A stretch of DNA of 18,669 nucleotides from an uncultured Actinotalea sp. (GTDB lineage Bacteria; Actinomycetota; Actinomycetes; Actinomycetales; Cellulomonadaceae). The stretch is taken from contig NZ_CAMPHH010000030.1 of assembly GCF_946885855.1 (NCBI RefSeq), forward strand, positions 1-18,669, given 5' to 3'. A program made the translations under genes and the position numbers. Below the pieces are notes generated by a model. The model saw only the letters and a program-made list of their open reading frames with translations, did not search any database and was not told the DNA's origin. Below are positions 15,281 to 18,669 of this stretch, piece after piece. Position 1 is the stretch's first letter. Each line of letters starts with the position of its first letter.

Positions 15281-16471
15281 TCACTTGACGATCTTGGTGA
15301 CCTTGCCCGAGCCGACGGTCCGGCCACCCTCACGGATGGCGAAGCCGAGGCCCTCCTCCATGGCGATCGGCTGGATCAGCTCGACCGACATCTCGGTGTT
15401 GTCGCCCGGCATGACCATCTCGGTGCCCTCGGGCAGCGTGATGACGCCGGTGACGTCCGTCGTCCGGAAGTAGAACTGCGGACGGTAGTTCGAGTAGAAG
15501 GGGTTGTGACGGCCGCCCTCGTCCTTGGCCAGGATGTAGACCTGCGCCTCGAAGTTGGTGTGCGGCGTGATCGAACCCGGCTTCACGACGACCTGGCCAC
15601 GCTCGACGTCCTCGCGCTTGATGCCACGGAGCAGGAGGCCGCAGTTCTCGCCGGCCCACGCCTCGTCCATCTGCTTGTGGAACATCTCGATGCCCGTGAC
15701 CGTGGTCTTCTGGGCCGGACGGATGCCGACGATCTCGACCTCGGAGTTGATCGCGAGCTTGCCGCGGTCGACCTTGCCGGTCACGACGGTGCCACGACCG
15801 GTGATCGTGAAGACGTCCTCGATCGGCATGAGGAACGGCTTGTCCATGTCACGCACCGGCTCCGGCACGGACTCGTCGACGGCCTCGAGCAGGTCCTCGA
15901 CCGACTTGACCCACTGCGGGTCGCCCTCGAGGGCCTTCAGGCCGGAGACCCGGATGACGGGGGCGTCGTCGCCGTCGAAGCCCTGCGACGACAGCAGCTC
16001 ACGGACCTCCATCTCGACGAGCTCGAGAATCTCCTCGTCGTCGACCATGTCGGACTTGTTGAGCGCCACGAGCAGGTAGGGCACGCCGACCTGACGGGCG
16101 AGCAGGACGTGCTCACGCGTCTGGGCCATCGGGCCGTCGGTCGCGGCGACCACCAGGATCGCGCCGTCCATCTGGGCGGCACCGGTGATCATGTTCTTGA
16201 TGTAGTCGGCGTGACCCGGCGCGTCGACGTGCGCGTAGTGACGCTTCTCCGTCTGGTACTCGACGTGCGCGATGTTGATCGTGATACCGCGCTGCTTCTC
16301 CTCCGGCGCCTTGTCGATCTCGTCGAACGGCGTGAAGGGGTTCAGGTCGGGGTACTTGTCGTGCAGCACCTTCGAGATGGCAGCGGTCAGCGTCGTCTTG
16401 CCGTGGTCGACGTGACCGATGGTCCCGATGTTGACGTGCGGCTTGGTCCGCTCGAACTTGGCCTTCGCCAC
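15281..16471 (-). CDS. tuf: Elongation factor Tu
   Basis: EF-Tu is the GTPase that brings aminoacyl-tRNA to the ribosomal A site. The 396-residue product starts (GTG) [20 protein letters not shown]. It has the P-loop GHVDHGKT at 19-26, switch I RGITI at 61-65, DAPGH at 83-87 with the catalytic His87, and NKSD at 138-141. Domains II and III follow, with [12 protein letters not shown] and the ending [20 protein letters not shown] 16471 has AGGAGGA about 5-7 bases upstream. It follows fusA after 117 bases, in which I see no strong hairpin or clear promoter. A strong hairpin ends the unit. Whether a second tuf copy exists cannot be told from here. Confidence 0.98.
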   Translation of the reverse strand: MAKAKFERTKPHVNIGTIGHVDHGKTTLTAAISKVLHDKYPDLNPFTPFDEIDKAPEEKQRGITINIAHVEYQTEKRHYAHVDAPGHADYIKNMITGAAQMDGAILVVAATDGPMAQTREHVLLARQVGVPYLLVALNKSDMVDDEEILELVEMEVRELLSSQGFDGDDAPVIRVSGLKALEGDPQWVKSVEDLLEAVDESVPEPVRDMDKPFLMPIEDVFTITGRGTVVTGKVDRGKLAINSEVEIVGIRPAQKTTVTGIEMFHKQMDEAWAGENCGLLLRGIKREDVERGQVVVKPGSITPHTNFEAQVYILAKDEGGRHNPFYSNYRPQFYFRTTDVTGVITLPEGTEMVMPGDNTEMSVELIQPIAMEEGLGFAIREGGRTVGSGKVTKIVK

Positions 16472-16588
16472 TGGTGTCCTCCTCGGACTGGGTAGTTGTG
16501 CCGTCCGGTGCAGGTGTCGGATGACTCCTGCGGGGCGTGCGTCTCTACAGGTTGATGGATGGAACTGAAGCGGTCGACCTGTGGGGAC

Positions 16589-18669
<2,081 letters not shown>

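Noticed and set aside
15209..16495. 428-residue plus-strand open frame opposite tuf
   Set aside because: It is a mirror of tuf caused by high G+C codon bias; its composition is Arg/Asp/Leu/Val-rich without any family motif, while the minus strand encodes a complete EF-Tu.

Overview
This window is a core housekeeping locus: the fusA-tuf end of the str operon, then the S10, spc and alpha ribosomal-protein clusters. Every gene lies on the minus strand, so the biological order runs from high to low coordinates. The very high G+C content (most codons end in G or C), frequent GTG starts, zinc-binding S14 (type Z), short-LID adenylate kinase, alanine/lysine-rich extensions on several r-proteins and the lack of rpsD between rpsK and rpoA all point to an actinobacterium. 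A Cellulomonas-like member of the Micrococcales is my best guess from protein sequence recall, not from a search.

Layout in transcription order: fusA (5' end cut by the right window edge), tuf, a strong hairpin, a 461-base gap with a candidate promoter and long leader; then rpsJ-rplC-rplD-rplW-rplB-rpsS-rplV-rpsC-rplP-rpmC-rpsQ (S10 cluster); a hairpin spacer; rplN-rplX-rplE-rpsZ-rpsH-rplF-rplR-rpsE-rpmD-rplO (spc cluster); a strong hairpin and candidate promoter; secY-adk-map; a hairpin and structured leader; infA-rpmJ; a structured spacer; rpsM-rpsK; a strong hairpin; and rpoA (only its first 46 codons are in the window). This gives 31 genes, 29 complete and 2 cut by the window edges. Most neighbours within a cluster are 0-25 bases apart or overlap by 1-4 bases (TGATG, GTGA, TAGTG), which suggests translational coupling.

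The genes work together in making protein: both ribosomal subunits, two elongation factors, initiation factor IF-1, the SecY export channel, N-terminal methionine removal (Map), nucleotide supply (Adk) and RNA polymerase alpha.

I found no mobile element, CRISPR array, tRNA, toxin/defence system or unknown gene, and I do not think the window holds a new protein system. The parts worth a second look are the noncoding spacers. They carry strong G+C-rich hairpins without U-tracts at the cluster boundaries, and structured leaders upstream of rpsJ, infA and rpsM. Protein-level oddities are the extended N-terminus of L15 (with a plausible internal start) and the C-terminal tail of S3.
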